64,000 nt of DNA from Anastrepha obliqua (Eukaryota; Arthropoda; Insecta; Diptera; Tephritidae). The stretch is taken from positions 31,518,001 through 31,582,000 of the forward strand of contig NC_072893.1 in the NCBI RefSeq assembly GCF_027943255.1, given 5' to 3'. Positions 1 through 11,439 of this stretch are shown here, in pieces (position 1 is the first letter of the stretch; each line of letters begins with the position of its first letter). The notes under the pieces were generated by a model, which made no database searches, was not told where the DNA came from, and was given only the letters and a program-made list of their open reading frames with translations. The position numbers and the translations under genes are program-made.

Positions 1-745
1 GGGCTCTACATGTGACGCGAAGCTGAGATTTGTTAAGGAAAAATTTCACAACTGAATCATCTCAAGGCGTATGAGATTTCTTCAGTTGATCGTCGCAATC
101 ATGGGACTTGACACCTCTCAATGAGTTTCTATGGAACTACTTGAACTCTATGTTTTTCATATTCTCTAAAACTCACATTTCACTTCCAAAGTCCTTCAAA
201 GCCCTTTGCTACTTCTTCCACTGCTTGCTTTCCAATTCATGCGCTCACTACTTTACATTTAGCCGCTGCGGCTGACGGTTGACTCTAGGATTTCCATAAT
301 CCGCAAGCCATTGAAATGTTCGCTTTTCAAAATTTCCATGAGTGTGTATGCAAATCCTGTTGGCCGACGACCGCTAACTAAGCATACCTACCAGAGAATG
401 GCACAGAAGGGGGAAAAACCTCATAAAGCAATTTGTAAATCCGCCATTGATCTTTTTGAAAAAATTGCGCTGCTGCAGAGGGTTTGTATGCCTGTATTTG
501 ACAAAAAAATTCTTTTTGAATTTGAATATCTGAATGTATCATACGTTTGCATGTATGCATGCATGCATATATGTGAGCGTGTTCTACATTTGTTCATGTT
601 TTGAGGAGAGCTCACAGGACAATTGGCGGCGGACCACACAACCGCAATGACTTTGTTGTATACCCGCATTTATTTGCTTGTAAAATGTTGATATTGTTGT
701 TGCTGCCGGCGATTGCATGCATACCAATATACTGCATGCATTGCA
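1..745. other. No recognisable gene
   Basis: I see no supported gene here. Short open frames exist on both strands but lack recognisable motifs or a plausible exon structure. The last 200 bases are rich in GCATGCAT-type words that abut the mariner end. Confidence 0.6.
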
Positions 746-1037
746 CGAGGGCTGCTATTTATATTTCTAGCGTGGTCAGGCGCCATTTGATGTTTCTCTT
801 GAAAAGTTTAACATAATTTGCCACAAACGCATTCGGAACATTTTGGTGTGTGGACCATATTAGTGATGTTTACAGTGGCTCTAAAAGTTCATTGCGGGGA
901 AAAAACTGAATTAAACCGTAAACATTTTCATGTGATTGTTTTTCACAATTTCCGAAGTGGAATGCATCGTTGAACTAAAATTATTATACGGTGAACAAGC
1001 ACCACTCTCAGCATCGTTTTAGTAAAAAATAAATAAA

Positions 1038-1169
1038 ATGAAATTTCTCGGGTTCAACGCATTCCAGGAAAGTCGAAATCAGTGGCAGAGCCAGTCAAAA
1101 AATATTGAGGTTGTGTGCGAATTGGTTGAACAAGAGCGTCATGTCATAGAGATTGAAGCATATCATTGA
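1038..1169 (+). pseudogene. Mariner transposase N-terminal fragment
   Basis: The frame runs from an ATG at 1038 to TGA at 1167. It contains NIEVVCELVEQERHV followed by EIEAYH, which matches the second helix-turn-helix region of mariner transposases, where a 'V.E.I..D.HVTYREIEA' pattern is typical (recalled, not searched). Only this DNA-binding part survives; no catalytic aspartate is present. It stops where the LINE sequence starts at about 1166, so the truncation is probably caused by that insertion. Confidence 0.6.
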
Positions 1170-2394
1170 GAATGAGGCATCCTTCGACCTTAGTTCGACG
1201 AGCATCAATAAGATTTTGCATTATCACCTTGTGGTCGCCTAGAGTTGTACTTTGGTTTCATAATACCAGTTGGGCGCTTCGAACTATTCCTAATCGAGCG
1301 CTTAACTCAATGTTGAGTGCGGTACCTGTAGACATCGAAGACAAAACTGCCGCTGCAGGTACCCCAATCAGACTGAGAGGTTCGGGCTGTAGGCTCGACC
1401 TCACTCACTTACGTACACTCAAGTATCCTTAGAAACTTTGGGTTCATGCCCTTGTCGACGTATCACTGTACACCCTCGTTTTATCCAAGCGGAACATTCT
1501 CCACTCACATTCCATCAAGAGAGGGGTGGATGGAGGCTACACTTGGAGACAGGGCCTGGTGTACTCGTTTACGGGTGGCTCCAATTTGGAAGAAAGGTTT
1601 AGTGGAGAAGTATTCTGCGATGAGCTCTATCAAATTTAGGTTATCGAGCTCAGGCTCAAATTTAGGTTACCGAGCCACTTCAGTTTATTCCAAGCAGAGG
1701 AAGCCGCAATCAAAAAGGCAACTGATTGGCTACTCACCAGCGTATTAACTGTCAAGGAAGGAAATATTTACTGCGATAGCCAAGCGGCAATTAGGGCCCT
1801 CGGCTCAGTGATGGTGCATTCGAAACTCGTAAGAGAATGCCTGGCTTCACTTTCGATTACATCCGATTTTTTTGAAATACGGCTCACTTGGGTTCCTTTG
1901 GGTCTCAACGATATTGCAGTAAACTGTGAGGCGGTTCAGCTGGTAAGACAAGGGACCTGTGAGGCTATTGCAACGCGAAACGAGAGTATTGGGATCCCCT
2001 TGACCAAGTGCGGTCTGCTCCGGGAAATATGCGTTCGCACCAACTTAGCGAGCGCTGGTTAAGTACACAAACTTGTAAGGTCGCGAAATTCTTCTGGTCA
2101 CGTGTGCATCGGAGGCGCTCGAGAGAACTTCTGAAGTTGATAAAATATCAGCTCTCGAATCACGAGGGTGTTCTTACAAGACGCTTTCTCCGAGGTATGC
2201 ATGCTGACTTGGAATTACCTCGAGGTATTCTTGCGTCAGCTGTATAGAGAATGAGGTGAAATTATCTCAGCACCTTCTTCTTAGCTGCCGTGCTCTCGCC
2301 GGGCTATGATTTAGGCATCTTGGCTCTCACTTCTTTATTACGCCTACTGATATAGCAAGCCTTGATACTAAAAATCAGGTGCACTTCATATATT
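1166..2394 (+). pseudogene. LINE ORF2 3' part: RNase H and zinc tail
   Basis: This is a decayed end of a non-LTR retrotransposon with an RNase H domain (jockey/R1-type arrangement). Across three frames one reads a pre-RNase-H segment (RTIPNRALNSML), then IPSREGW, the RNase H pieces IYCDSQAAIRALGS and RLTWVP...NDIAVNCEA, and a C-terminal tail with LLSCRALAGL, the usual spot of the zinc knuckle. At least three frameshifts and several stops break it, and the first RNase H aspartate motif is scrambled near 1555-1620. The RT and endonuclease parts are absent, as in 5'-truncated LINE insertions. It lies within a mariner (746-2893). Confidence 0.75.
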
Positions 2395-2750
2395 GAACGC
2401 CGCCTCTCTCTCCTTTCGTCCTATCATTCTTCCTGCACATTACTTCCTTAGCTATGTCATCACAAAGGCTGAATTTCATTTCTTCTTCCAAGTGTATCCT
2501 CTCTTTGGGGAACCATTTTAACCTACTTTTTTTGTTTTTTTCATTGTTGACTCCTCTCGGGAGCATAGGATCTCGACAAGACTCTTCCATCGTACACTGC
2601 TATGTACTGTTGTATTTGCACCGTCCCATGAGATGTCGGCATCTGCTAGTTCACGCAGCATTGACCTTCTCCAAGTGTCGGCCAAGTCGACAGCGACCTC
2701 TGTTCCCTTGCCGGTTCTAGTTCAGTGCCTTTCTGGCTGGCTGGTCTCTT
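2395..2750. repeat. Repeat A, copy 1 (family unknown)
   Basis: The segment includes GGGAGCATAGGATCTCGACA at about 2560, preceded by a T-rich run. A diverged partner lies at about 4495-4590 in the same orientation. It follows directly on the LINE tail and may be a LINE untranslated region or a separate repeat; the sequence does not decide. Minus-strand reading shows a partly open frame without known motifs. Confidence 0.5.
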
Positions 2751-2751
2751 A

Positions 2752-2835
2752 ACCGAACCTAAAAGTTTTTCGAAAATTTCTTCAAAAGTGTATTGATTAA
2801 CATAGCAAATATTTCGAAATAATCAATAAAAACTT
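2752..2835 (+). pseudogene. Mariner transposase C-terminal fragment
   Basis: The frame reads KVFRKFLQKCID, a stop, then HSKYFE. This is the usual mariner C-terminal pattern in which a K/W-rich helix is followed by 'KCI...G.YFE' (recalled). It lies about 60 bp inside the right end of the 746-2893 element and in the orientation of its N-terminal fragment, so both probably come from one transposase gene whose middle has been lost. Confidence 0.6.
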
Positions 2836-2895
2836 TCCTCTATCAATGCTAATTCTTCCATTGCTAGGCCAGAAATATAAATAGCAGCCCTCGTA

Positions 2896-4494
2896 TTGCA
2901 TGCAAAGTTTAAATACTTTGAAGTTTAGCTGACTCAAATAAATCTAAATCCAAAGTAACTGAGTTCAACTCACTCTTTGCGACCAGCACCGAGTCTTCTG
3001 TTTTGTTTACCTTTCAGGGTATCTGTGATCGAGATTAAAATTATTCGTTTTGTTGACTTTTTCAATTGGGATTAAGGTGACACTGGAAGTGCACACATGC
3101 ACACAAATTGCTTTGTGAATGAATGCCTATAGATGTAACTACTTCGATTTTACCCAGTTGTCGAAGCAAAGGCAGAGGCAGAGCTCCTAAGCATTGACTG
3201 CGTGTGGCTTCGCGTTGGTTGTTGCTGAATTTTACCACTAATGTAACTCACTTTGTTGTTGCATTTGTTATTATACAAAAATTTTGTGGTTGTTATTGTA
3301 ATTATTGCTATCGCAAATGTTTATTTTTCTACGCTTTTTGTCGTTCTCCTTTTGTCGCAGAAATCTCGCATACGATTAGTGATAAATTTTTGAGCTGTCA
3401 TACTGTTGTCGCATGTCAAATGCAGCGCCTGCACTTAAACACACACACGCACGCACTATTCCCTCGTGGCATCTTCTTGCAACGACTACAGCCTACTAAA
3501 CCTCACTGAACTCACCTTCCTACCTACGCATTGAACACTAGCGATTTTGGATAAAGTGAGTTTCCTGCTCTGCATTGCTGCTGCCGGTAGAAGTGAGCCA
3601 TCCATTTGCTGATCCCAATGCCGATCATATGAACGAGATCAATTGCTGATCATTTGTTAAGCTGGGATTTACAAATTGCACCCACACATACCCCATTACA
3701 GGCAGACAACTGGATTATATCAGTTGAGTTGATTTTGCTGATGTGTTTGTTGTTGTTTCTTATGTGCAGCTTTGCTGGTATGCTGCACAGTACAAAGATA
3801 GGATTTAAGTAAATTTTTAATCCTCTAACAAAGGCGGCGGTTGGTGCGGCAACACCAACAACAATGCACCAATAAAGTATTATGAGTGCAGAGTTGGTGG
3901 GACGTTTCCTAAGCTGGAAATTTGTTCATTGCTCTGAGTGCATGAGTTCGCAGATGTGTGTATATGTGTGTGTATGCATATAGATTTACTTAGTTATCTG
4001 CTGTTATTTACATAAACCCTCTACTCCTTCATACTAAGTATACCTTTGCTGTGCTGAAAATGTTAGAAAATATTTGAGGTTTTATGAAAATGGCTTAGAA
4101 GAAGCTAATCTGGAAACTCTTAGCAGAATATTGCTTACTAATCCACTAAAATTTTGCAAAATACTTTCGTCACATGTGCACATAGGTAAATTTTTTGTGT
4201 GGCAGCTTTGTATTGTCCTGCCAAAGCGGGGTAGCAGCTCAAACAGATCCTGTTGGCGGAAGGTGTGTCGCGATTTTCGCTTGGATTAAGGCATCGACGC
4301 AACCGAACGTGTTTGTGCGTGATATACCGGCAGCAGGCTCAGAGTTCTAGCGGTCCTACTCAGGGTGCATGCGGTAGTTGAGGGCATCCCGAAGTCATCA
4401 TTTTTCTTTTGGCTCTTTTGCAGTTAAACATGGAGGACTACAACTTAGCTCAAGAAATTACGAGGCATGCAGTTGTCGCTGCAAGATCTGTTTT
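2896..4494. other. No recognisable gene
   Basis: Nothing convincing is seen. There is a CA-repeat near 3445, a TGTGTGTATG run near 3955-3980 and short non-homologous open frames. It separates the mariner from the next repeat. Confidence 0.55.
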
Positions 4495-4590
4495 TTTTTT
4501 CGTTTTTTTTTTTTCTTGTTCACTCCACTCAGCAGCATAGGGCCTCGACAAGACTCAGTCTTGCGTTGGTTTCATTCATCTATTTTGCTT
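4495..4590. repeat. Repeat A, copy 2
   Basis: A T-rich run is followed by AGCAGCATAGGGCCTCGACA, matching the copy at 2540-2590 (GGGAGCATAGGATCTCGACA) with few differences and including AAGACTC downstream. Not assigned to a named family. Confidence 0.55.
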
Positions 4591-4603
4591 TCTGGCAGGG
4601 TAG

Positions 4604-5345
4604 ATGATTAGCCTGCCGCTACCAGATTTAGAAATCTATAATTTTTTTAAGGGCGCCTGTTCATTCGTCTATAAGGTTCGCCGTGAATTGGAAACATCAG
4701 AAAGGAAGCGGAACGTTCTGACACTGTCCGATGTGAAGAATGTTTTCAACAAGTGCAAGGACGAGAACCCTTCAAAATCAATGAGGGCCCTTGTGGGCTC
4801 CCTCTAATGTTTGTGAGAGTCTTATTCGTCGAGTTGTCCATGAAGATCTCCGGTATAAATCCCACGTTATAAGCAGAAGACAGTTTATGTCGGAGCAAAC
4901 ACGAGAACAGCGAGTTATCCGTTCTTAACGTCTAAAAAACAAAATTAAACACCTTGAAGCGCCTAAGATGTTGTAGTTTTTTTTTCTGACGACAAAAATT
5001 TCGACCAAGCTCAACCGCATAAATAACCAGAATTACGGCATCTATGTTCTAGTCAAACAGAGGTTTCTGTTCTCATGCACACGAAGCTTCTAGCCTCTGT
5101 TATGGTTTTAGGTGTTGTGTGCAACAAAGAACCACCGCAATTCTTTGCTCAAGGATTTCCAGTGAAAATTCTGCTGCATATATCGAGGTTCTAGAGACAG
5201 TAGTGAAACCCTGGATAGATAGTGTTGTATGTGGTGACAGCCTGTACATCTTACACAGCAAGACTCTGCTCCTTCACACAAAGCGATGGCGACACAAGAT
5301 TGTATGGCTGCAAATTTCTATGATGGTAGAAGGCCGAACTTATGT
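4604..5345 (+). pseudogene. Tc1/mariner-superfamily transposase, broken
   Basis: The first part (4604-4807) is a helix-turn-helix region ending at a stop. Across frames one then reads RRVVHEDLRYKSHV and RRQFMSEQTREQR, then FFSDEKNFDQAQPHK (first catalytic aspartate in the SDEKNF context), AAYIEVLETVVKPW, and QQDSAPSHKAMATQD (second aspartate). This order is that of IS630-Tc1-mariner transposases. Several frameshifts and stops separate the pieces, and the third acidic residue is not found downstream. I do not see terminal inverted repeats for it. The exact subfamily (DD37/DD41 types possible) cannot be fixed by eye. Confidence 0.7.
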
Positions 5346-5599
5346 TCTTATGAAAGCGGCTAAAAACTGAAAGCCTCTCAAGTGAGAGATAACGTCAAGA
5401 CGCACGCCAGAATATGTAAGAAATGCTTTCAACGAACCTTCAAGTATGCAACGGCAGCCTATAGTTTAAGTATTGCATGGGTTCCTCCAATATCAGCAGT
5501 TCTTGATTTCGTAAAAATCGTATGCCAATGCACGCTTTATGGGGCTTGAGTTTCGCTGCCCACTGTTCCGCTTGGTTTAGTGACTATGAATTCCAAGTT

Positions 5600-5944
5600 A
5601 TAACCGGCCTCATATTGTGAACATTTTTTTGACCAAAACCTTGGCAAATATCAACGAACAACCCTCGTATTCACCGGATTTATCCCCTTGTGACCTTTTC
5701 TTTTTCCCAAAACTTAAATTGCCACTCCGGGGACGCCGCTTCGAGTCGATAGAGAGAATTCGCTGAAGGAGAATTCGCTGAAGGAGCTGAAGAAGATCTC
5801 TTCAAACGCGTTTAAAAGGTGACTGGATTAATAGTTGGCTTATGCTTCGAATGGAGCCTACTTTGAAGGCGACAAAATAAATTTTAATGACTAATCATTA
5901 GTTTGCGTTTTATTGAACAATTCCCGGTACTTTTTGACAGAATG
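5600..5944 (+). pseudogene. Mariner transposase C-terminus and 3' end
   Basis: Frames here give SYSPDLSPCDLFFFPKLKLP (third catalytic aspartate in the PCD context), RGRRFESIER, and then a shifted frame with GAYFEGDKINFND before a stop. That is the end of a mariner transposase of a different type from the preceding Tc1-like relic. It is followed by AATTCCCGGTACTTTTTGAC, a plausible terminal repeat, though its left partner is not in view. The element is frameshifted and 5'-truncated. It directly abuts a SINE starting near 5945. Confidence 0.65.
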
Positions 5945-6111
5945 TGTATATAACTGGCGCTTACACCTTGTGTTGGCTGTACGGCAGATGGTTTATTTGA
6001 GGAGATTTTTCATGACAAAAATGAATTTGAAGGTTTCCCATTGCCTGCCGAGGGGTGACCACTTTAAAACAAAATCCATTTCTATCCATTCGGTTACGGC
6101 GGCGGCCGCCG
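5945..6111 (-). mobile_element. tRNA-derived SINE, internally deleted copy
   Basis: Plus-strand sequence runs from ACTGGCGCTTACACC through CCCATTGCCTGCCGAGGGG to ATTCGGTTACGGCGGC, so the SINE head is at the right. Compared with the full copy at 21141-21465 it lacks the CCACAAATGGAGGGACC segment. Head and core both match, so assignment is firm; B box is degraded. Confidence 0.8.
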
Positions 6112-7423
6112 ATACTTGATATTAAAAATGGGCACATTCGGAGAATAAACTCGCACACCCGTAACTGTAATGAAAAAGGTCGAAAACACAAATTGATTAC
6201 AACAAATGAGGTCCAAATTTACAAAGAATACCATCGAAGAAAGAAATGCGTTTTGAAAAAAAAACTTTATAAAATAGGAAATCTGGTTTTAAAGCAGCAA
6301 CTCTGTTTTGTTCACCTTTTTTTTCACATTCGTCTTACTGCTTCTATTTCTATCTCCCATAGATATACAACAATTTACATGCGCCACGATTCATCGAACT
6401 TTGCTGATAATCTCATAATTTCCGCATTAACTTAACAGCTTAGCTGGGTTGCGGTGCGAACATAATTTTGCCAAAACGAATTAACTTAATACAAATTTTA
6501 TTCCAACAGCAGAGTTTTCAATGTACGAATCGCCAAAGTGTAATGCAACAAAAGCAGCGAATTCGTTGTGAATGCCGCGCAGATGTACCGCCGAAAATCA
6601 ATGATCAACACAAATGAAAAGCCAAAGCAAAACAAAAGTAGCAACAGCAACAGCAAAAACAAAAACAGAAACCCAAAGAAATACGTGAAAAATTAGCAGT
6701 TGAAGCGTTAACAGATTTTTGTGTGCTAATTTGAAGGTAGTGTATTTTTGATGAGTTTTTCTACAGACTTATTTTGGCAGTGCAAAACATCCAGCCCAGC
6801 GATAAGTCGTAAACAGAAGCCGTTATAAACCAATTAATGCTATCGAAAAATGTAATATATTATATAAAAACCCAAATAAAATAGCCAATAATCCAAGCGC
6901 AGAAATTGAAGATCGCCTTTGAGATGAATTAAGCTGCCAAAATTGTGCACACGCGCTCCACTTCATCCCTCTTTATACCACAAAATATTGTACGGCGGGT
7001 ATTTTGCAGCAATTCCCACATTGTTGTAATCCTGTAACCTCATTTTTTATTCTACTTCTGCCTTAAATTGCGGGCCTTTTAACAGCGCGCGCACGCTTAA
7101 CTGTGGATTAGCGCTTAAAAATCTATTGTAGAAGTGCTAGACGGCTTATCCAGTGCTAGCGCCTATAGATAGGTAGGTAGGTACACACATACACATACGT
7201 ACGTATGTAACCACGGCGGTCGTAAAGTTGCCCAAGTGCAGTTATCTGCACTAAATTCGTAGCGATGTAAAATCGTTTGCGTGAATGAATAATTTAAGGC
7301 TCCCAGGCCAAGGCGGCTTGGCAGTGGCTAAAGCCATTCTAAACTCATGCAAATCATATGAAAAAGTCATAAAGTTGCAAATTGCCACCGTAATTCGTAA
7401 TTCTTGATTCGCAATTGGTTCAC

Positions 7424-7450
7424 TGTGTGTGTGTGTGCGTGTGCGCGCGC
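7424..7450. repeat. (GT/GC)n microsatellite
   Basis: A GT run changes into GCGCGC at its right end, a transition common in purine-pyrimidine alternating tracts. Confidence 0.9.
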
Positions 7451-7746
7451 TATCAAAAGTTATTGCCGCTGAAGAAGTTGCTTGGCGGTGCGTCAAAAAG
7501 CTTAAAACGTTCCTCTTCCTCTTTCACTTCACGCACAGACGGCAAATTCACCAAAATAGTAAGCGCCGTAATTCTCAGTTGACTTAAGTCCATTTAGCCG
7601 GCCGCTGCCCTTCTTCAGCTTGCCACTTTTACTGATGCTCCACTACATCACACATCCCACTTCTTATGGGCCTTGGTTTATGGCTTTTTATTCGCCTTTT
7701 CATTACAATAATTTGTGGCGCTGATTTCTTTTTTATTGTGAAATAA

Positions 7747-7762
7747 AGCGCGCGCGCGCGCG
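7747..7762. repeat. (GC)n microsatellite
   Basis: An uninterrupted alternating GC run in AT-rich surroundings; potentially Z-DNA forming (inference). Confidence 0.85.
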
Positions 7763-8930
7763 TATTTTAATTATTCACAAGTTTATGACTTGGCGATGCC
7801 AGTGAAGCAGGCGCAGCAACAAATAACAGCAGCAAATGATTGCTGTGATAAATGAAAGTGAGAAATAAAAGTTGCAAGTAGGAAAAACAAAAAAACGAAA
7901 TAGAAATACAAAAGAGGTTTCTCCAACGAGAGGCTGTTTGTTGAAGACTACAAACTGTTTGTTGAAAAAAAAAGACAACTGAAAATACCGCAATTGCTTT
8001 TACAAACCTGCCGCACAGCATCGTTGTTATTACCTCATCATACATTCAGTCGACTTGTACAGTGCACCACGCGTATCTCAAGGCGTGTACTCGCAGGTTG
8101 GCGCGCACTGTAACCACAGCAGCCGCGTGTGTTGATGAAGCGCAGAGCAAACAGCTTGTCACAACCCCTTCGCAAATCCAACGAATTTATTTACTTATTA
8201 CATGGCGCTGGTGCTCATAAAATATTTAAAATTATGTCCATATGTCAACTCGTGTGTAGTATACATTCGCTTTTTTGTCTTTTTTATTTCAAACCATTAT
8301 CAGGCACTGCTTGTGTGCGTGGGAAACGCGGTGACGCGTGTCTTCTCCATGCTTTAACTCAGCTTTATAGTCTTTGACAAAATTCTAAGCATACCCTAGG
8401 TGGCGTGGATTATTTTTGAGCATTCTCCTTGCGACTTTTGGCGTGGGCTGGCGAGTCGACCGACAGTAAAAAATACCGCATAGACTTGTGGTAAAGAATT
8501 TGCACGTTTTAGTAAAATGTCATTGTTGATCCAAAAATATTTCCAGCGGTGAGCGGTCGGTAATGTAAATACTCCAAAATAATACATCTTAAATATTGCA
8601 ATAATTTTAAATTGAAAGTAAAAACTTGGAAGGTTCAAGCTTTTAATGGGTTTACTTCGGCAGGTCTCTGGTCAAAAATACCGTTAATACTTTTCAATGA
8701 ATTTTTGTTGAAAACCAAAGTTAAAAAACGAAATTTTGAAACTCAGAATCATATTCAAAACCAAGAAATTCAAGCTTTATAACTCACATTATAAATTTCA
8801 AAACTCAAAATTAAAAGCAAGATATGTAAAACTTAACATTCAAACATTCAAAAAATTTAAATTCAAAAATTCCCCTGCATTCCAGTTACAACGGATTTCT
8901 GTAAGGCCAAGGATATCAACTTATATAAAT

Positions 8931-9850
8931 AATTCGTCACAGTATTTCCTTCCAAAGAGGAATGGGATAATGGACTTATTGTTAAGGAAAAAGATGTAAA
9001 CATCTACACAGATGACTCAAAACTAGACAACAGAGTAGGTGGAGGGGTTTACTCCGATAAACTCTAGGAGTTAGCCAATCATTTCGCCTACTCGATCATT
9101 GCAGTGTATTTCAGGCGGAGGCCACTGCCATAAAAGAGGGAGTTACGGTAATAAAACGAGAGTATTATCCACAAATGAAGTCTTCATATACTCGGACAGT
9201 CAAGCAGCAAAAAAAGGGCTAGAATCTAAAACACACTGTCCAAAAACAGTCATAGAAGTTTTAAACTTCTAAATACTACAAAGTACACCTTATTTGGGTG
9301 CCAGATCACAGGAATATAGTAGGGAACTGCAAGGCAGATGAACTTGCTCGAACCGGTAGAACGTTCGACCTCCACGTGGATAAGTCACTGATACCTACGC
9401 CTATAGCCACTTGTAAACTACTTATAGGTAGAGAAACCATCAATACGGTAAATACAGTTTGGCCTAACCTCACAACATGCAAACTAAGCAAACAGACATG
9501 GCCGAAATGGAGCAGCAGTCGATCAAAAAGCTTGTTAAGATTTAACAGAGAAGCTATAAGAAAAATGATAAGGGTATTAACTGGTCATTATTTAATAGTC
9601 AGCTAGGCTAGAAGGTTAGGACTCCGGTAGCTCGATTTCTGTAGAAACTGTCTTAATACAGAAGAAGAGGTGTGGGAAAGCGTATCTAACTGATATAGCG
9701 GACATAGCATATCTAAAACTAGCGAAGCATTGCTCGTTTATTAAATCTACCGGATGGTTTGCAAAGGAACCCATAGGGTAAGGATAAGCTCCAGTGGTAT
9801 CACAATGGACCTGCGAAAGGTCTAAGTGTGTCGTTGCGACAGCTTGCCTA
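8931..9850 (+). pseudogene. LINE ORF2 3' part with RNase H, decayed
   Basis: Across frames the RNase H pieces are visible: VNIYTDDSKLDNRVGGGVYS at about 8995 (first aspartate), a FRRRPLP/AEATAIKEG region, a DSQ-like segment near 9195, and WVPDHRNIVGNCKADELART near 9295-9355 (last histidine/aspartate region). The tail continues ITGHYLIVS, a CRNCLNTEEEV knuckle remnant and AYLKLAKH..FIKSTGWF, ending in CCTACCTACC at 9848-9858. Multiple stops and shifts. Similar tails ending in CCTACC-type repeats occur at 24690 and 41545 on the minus strand, suggesting related LINE families. Confidence 0.72.
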
Positions 9851-10085
9851 CCTACCTACCAACTCAGGGTTCCCTGCCTACTCAGCTCATCATTCCAGCA
9901 GTTTCCCTACATTCCGCTGAAACCGGAAACCCAAATGAGCTTAATATTGAAGTATTCAGGTGTTATCGAGAGAGAAGTCAGGCATTCCCCGGCTAATTTT
10001 GAACACACCAACAACGAGCCCAAGACCCTAATTGTCGCTTGGCTGTCAGAGTAGATATAAACGTCCTTTACATTAATTACAGAAG

Positions 10086-10365
10086 TTAGTAGTCCGGAAG
10101 CCTAAATTTGGGCTTGAGCTTTGGGTGCTCTTCTACTTCCCCACCAACTTTTCCGTCCAACTTCGAGCCATCCGTAAACATGTTTTTCATGTCCTGTCGC
10201 CAATTGTTGCAAAAATGCCCACTCCTCCCTTGAGGGAATATGTATGGAAAAAGGTGCCACGCGAACCGAGCCAGGTTGATCAAGCACCATGGGGATGAAA
10301 GCAAAGTTTTTAAAAACACTAGAGTGTCTGTAGCCTAAGTTAAACTTATGGCCCGAACCCCTCAA
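10086..10365 (-). pseudogene. LINE RNase H N-terminal fragment
   Basis: Minus-strand frames read HIPSREEWAFLQQL followed, after a one-frame change, by NMFTDGSKLDGKVGG, the first RNase H motif with its catalytic aspartate. IPSREEW matches the same linker at about 1515 on the plus strand, so the two belong to related jockey/R1-type LINEs. Sequence then ends in KFRLPDY. The rest of the domain is absent because the fragment stops near 10086. Confidence 0.68.
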
Positions 10366-10374
10366 TCTGATTCG

Positions 10375-10485
10375 ATGTTCAGGGATACCACATTCAGCAG
10401 GAAGACGACACTGCAGAGCATTTTCTCTGTAGCTGTCCGGCGTTTTGCAGAATCAGACTTAGGAGATTGAGTTATATTGTTATAT
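10375..10485 (+). pseudogene. LINE C-terminal zinc-knuckle fragment
   Basis: One plus-strand frame reads EDDTAEHFLCSCPAFCRIRL, the H-x4-C-type knuckle tail found at the end of jockey-type ORF2 proteins. It lies head to head with the minus-strand RNase H fragment next to it, so the two are not one insertion. Confidence 0.55.
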
Positions 10486-10501
10486 ATTGAGCATGGATAT
10501 A

Positions 10502-11011
10502 AAGGGTTTTCCAATAAGAGGTGTTATTTTGATGTTCAAAGAAAAATGCTATTTTTTAATATAAATGATCGGATGTTGATCTCATTGTAAAGAGGAAGTC
10601 ACGCCGTTAATAGTGGAAAATAGCATCAGGCAAATGACCACCACGACCACGCTTACAGGACAATATCCTTTTCACGAAATTTTCCATAACCGATTTGCAA
10701 AGTGGCTGCCCTATGTCCTCGATAGCCTCACGAATTCCATCTTTGAGGCTGGGCTGTTGGCGTAGATCTTCTTTTTCACGTGGCCCCAAAGAAAAAAGTC
10801 ACAAGTTTCGCAATCACAAGATCTTGGTGGCCAATTGAGATCACCTCGTCGAGAAACTTTTCCCGTAATAGATCAATGGTTTCATTGCTTGTGTGGCACG
10901 TCTTGCTGAAAATCCAGATCAATACCATCCAACTCCGGCCGTAAAAAATCGTTAATCATCTCTCGATAGCGCAATCCATTCGAAAATAACACCTGTTATT
11001 GGAAAACCCTT
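10502..11011 (-). mobile_element. Internally deleted Tc1/mariner element
   Basis: The ends form an inverted repeat: left AAGGGTTTTCCAATAAGAGG, right reverse complement AAGGGTTTTCCAATAACAGG, about 30 bp with one or two mismatches and a shared TGTTATTTT inside. TA flanks both sides (10500-10501 and 11012-11013). Inside, minus-strand frames give LDFQQDVPHKQ (second aspartate), SRRGDLNWPPRSCD, CDFFLWGHVK (third acidic position) and a C-terminus ending SCKRGRGGHLPDAIFHY. The whole N-terminal half including the first aspartate is deleted, leaving 510 bp. Confidence 0.82.
10607..10789 (-). pseudogene. Tc1/mariner transposase C-terminus
   Basis: Sixty codons ending in a stop, with EAIEDIGQPLCKSVMENFVK followed by a basic segment and GGHL. 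This ending is characteristic of a widespread insect Tc1/mariner group whose third-aspartate motif lies in NWPPRSCDLTP. A shift near 10790 separates it from the upstream catalytic segment. Not functional because the N-terminal part of the protein is missing from the element. Confidence 0.7.
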
Positions 11012-11013
11012 TA

Positions 11014-11430
11014 GTTCATACTCTTCCTCTTCCGGATTTCATCCCCTTAGATTCATCAATGTGATTTGTGAAAGAGTGAAATACAACAATTTTTTCCGTT
11101 TTACCACACACATTTTATCTTTTCTATCACTCTATTTTTTCTACTGAAATCTATCTGGGTATATGTAGTTCAATGGCCTCCTGACTGAGTGCTTGGACTT
11201 GTCCAGCCACCCACAAATCTAATCTAATTTAATCTACCACATCCAGCACAGCGTTGAGCGTTAGAGTAGAAAATTAAAAGTTTAAAAATTCAAATTCGTT
11301 CTTCAAAAAATAAATATTAAGTTAAATTAAAAAAATTAATATTCCAAACTCAATACATAAAATTTAAAATCGATTAAAAACAAAGCATTCAACCATAAAA
11401 CTTATTTTTTTAATCTGTGATGAACCAATT
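11014..11430. other. AT-rich spacer
   Basis: No gene. From about 11260 to 11410 the sequence is a loose run of AATTTAAAAATTCAAA-like words similar in style to 8720-8880. Confidence 0.6.
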
Positions 11431-11439
11431 TCATACGGC

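Larger units (their letters stand above)
746..2893 (+). mobile_element. Mariner-like element with replaced core
   Basis: Both ends of one mariner-type transposon are visible. The left end (746 on) and the reverse complement of the right end (to 2893) share CGAGGGCTGCTATTTATATT and a following TTCT. The right end is flanked by TA at 2894-2895; the left flank reads CA, probably a decayed TA. Just inside the left end is an N-terminal transposase fragment and just inside the right end a C-terminal one, in the same orientation. The catalytic middle is missing and its place is taken by a LINE tail (1166-2394) plus a further repeat. The element cannot be autonomous. The ends and N/C fragments are read directly; the replacement history is inference. 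Confidence 0.72.
6112..8700. other. No recognisable gene; simple repeats
   Basis: No protein motif found. It contains CAGCAACAGCAACAGC-type runs near 6640-6660, TAGG/TACG words near 7165-7205 and two dinucleotide repeats listed separately. It may be intronic or intergenic host DNA; no splice or promoter evidence is strong enough to call. Confidence 0.55.

Noticed and set aside
4604..5944. Reading the two transposase relics as one element
   Set aside because: The upstream part has a Tc1-like QQDSAPSH context while the downstream part has a mariner PCD...YFEGD ending; they look like different families placed next to each other.
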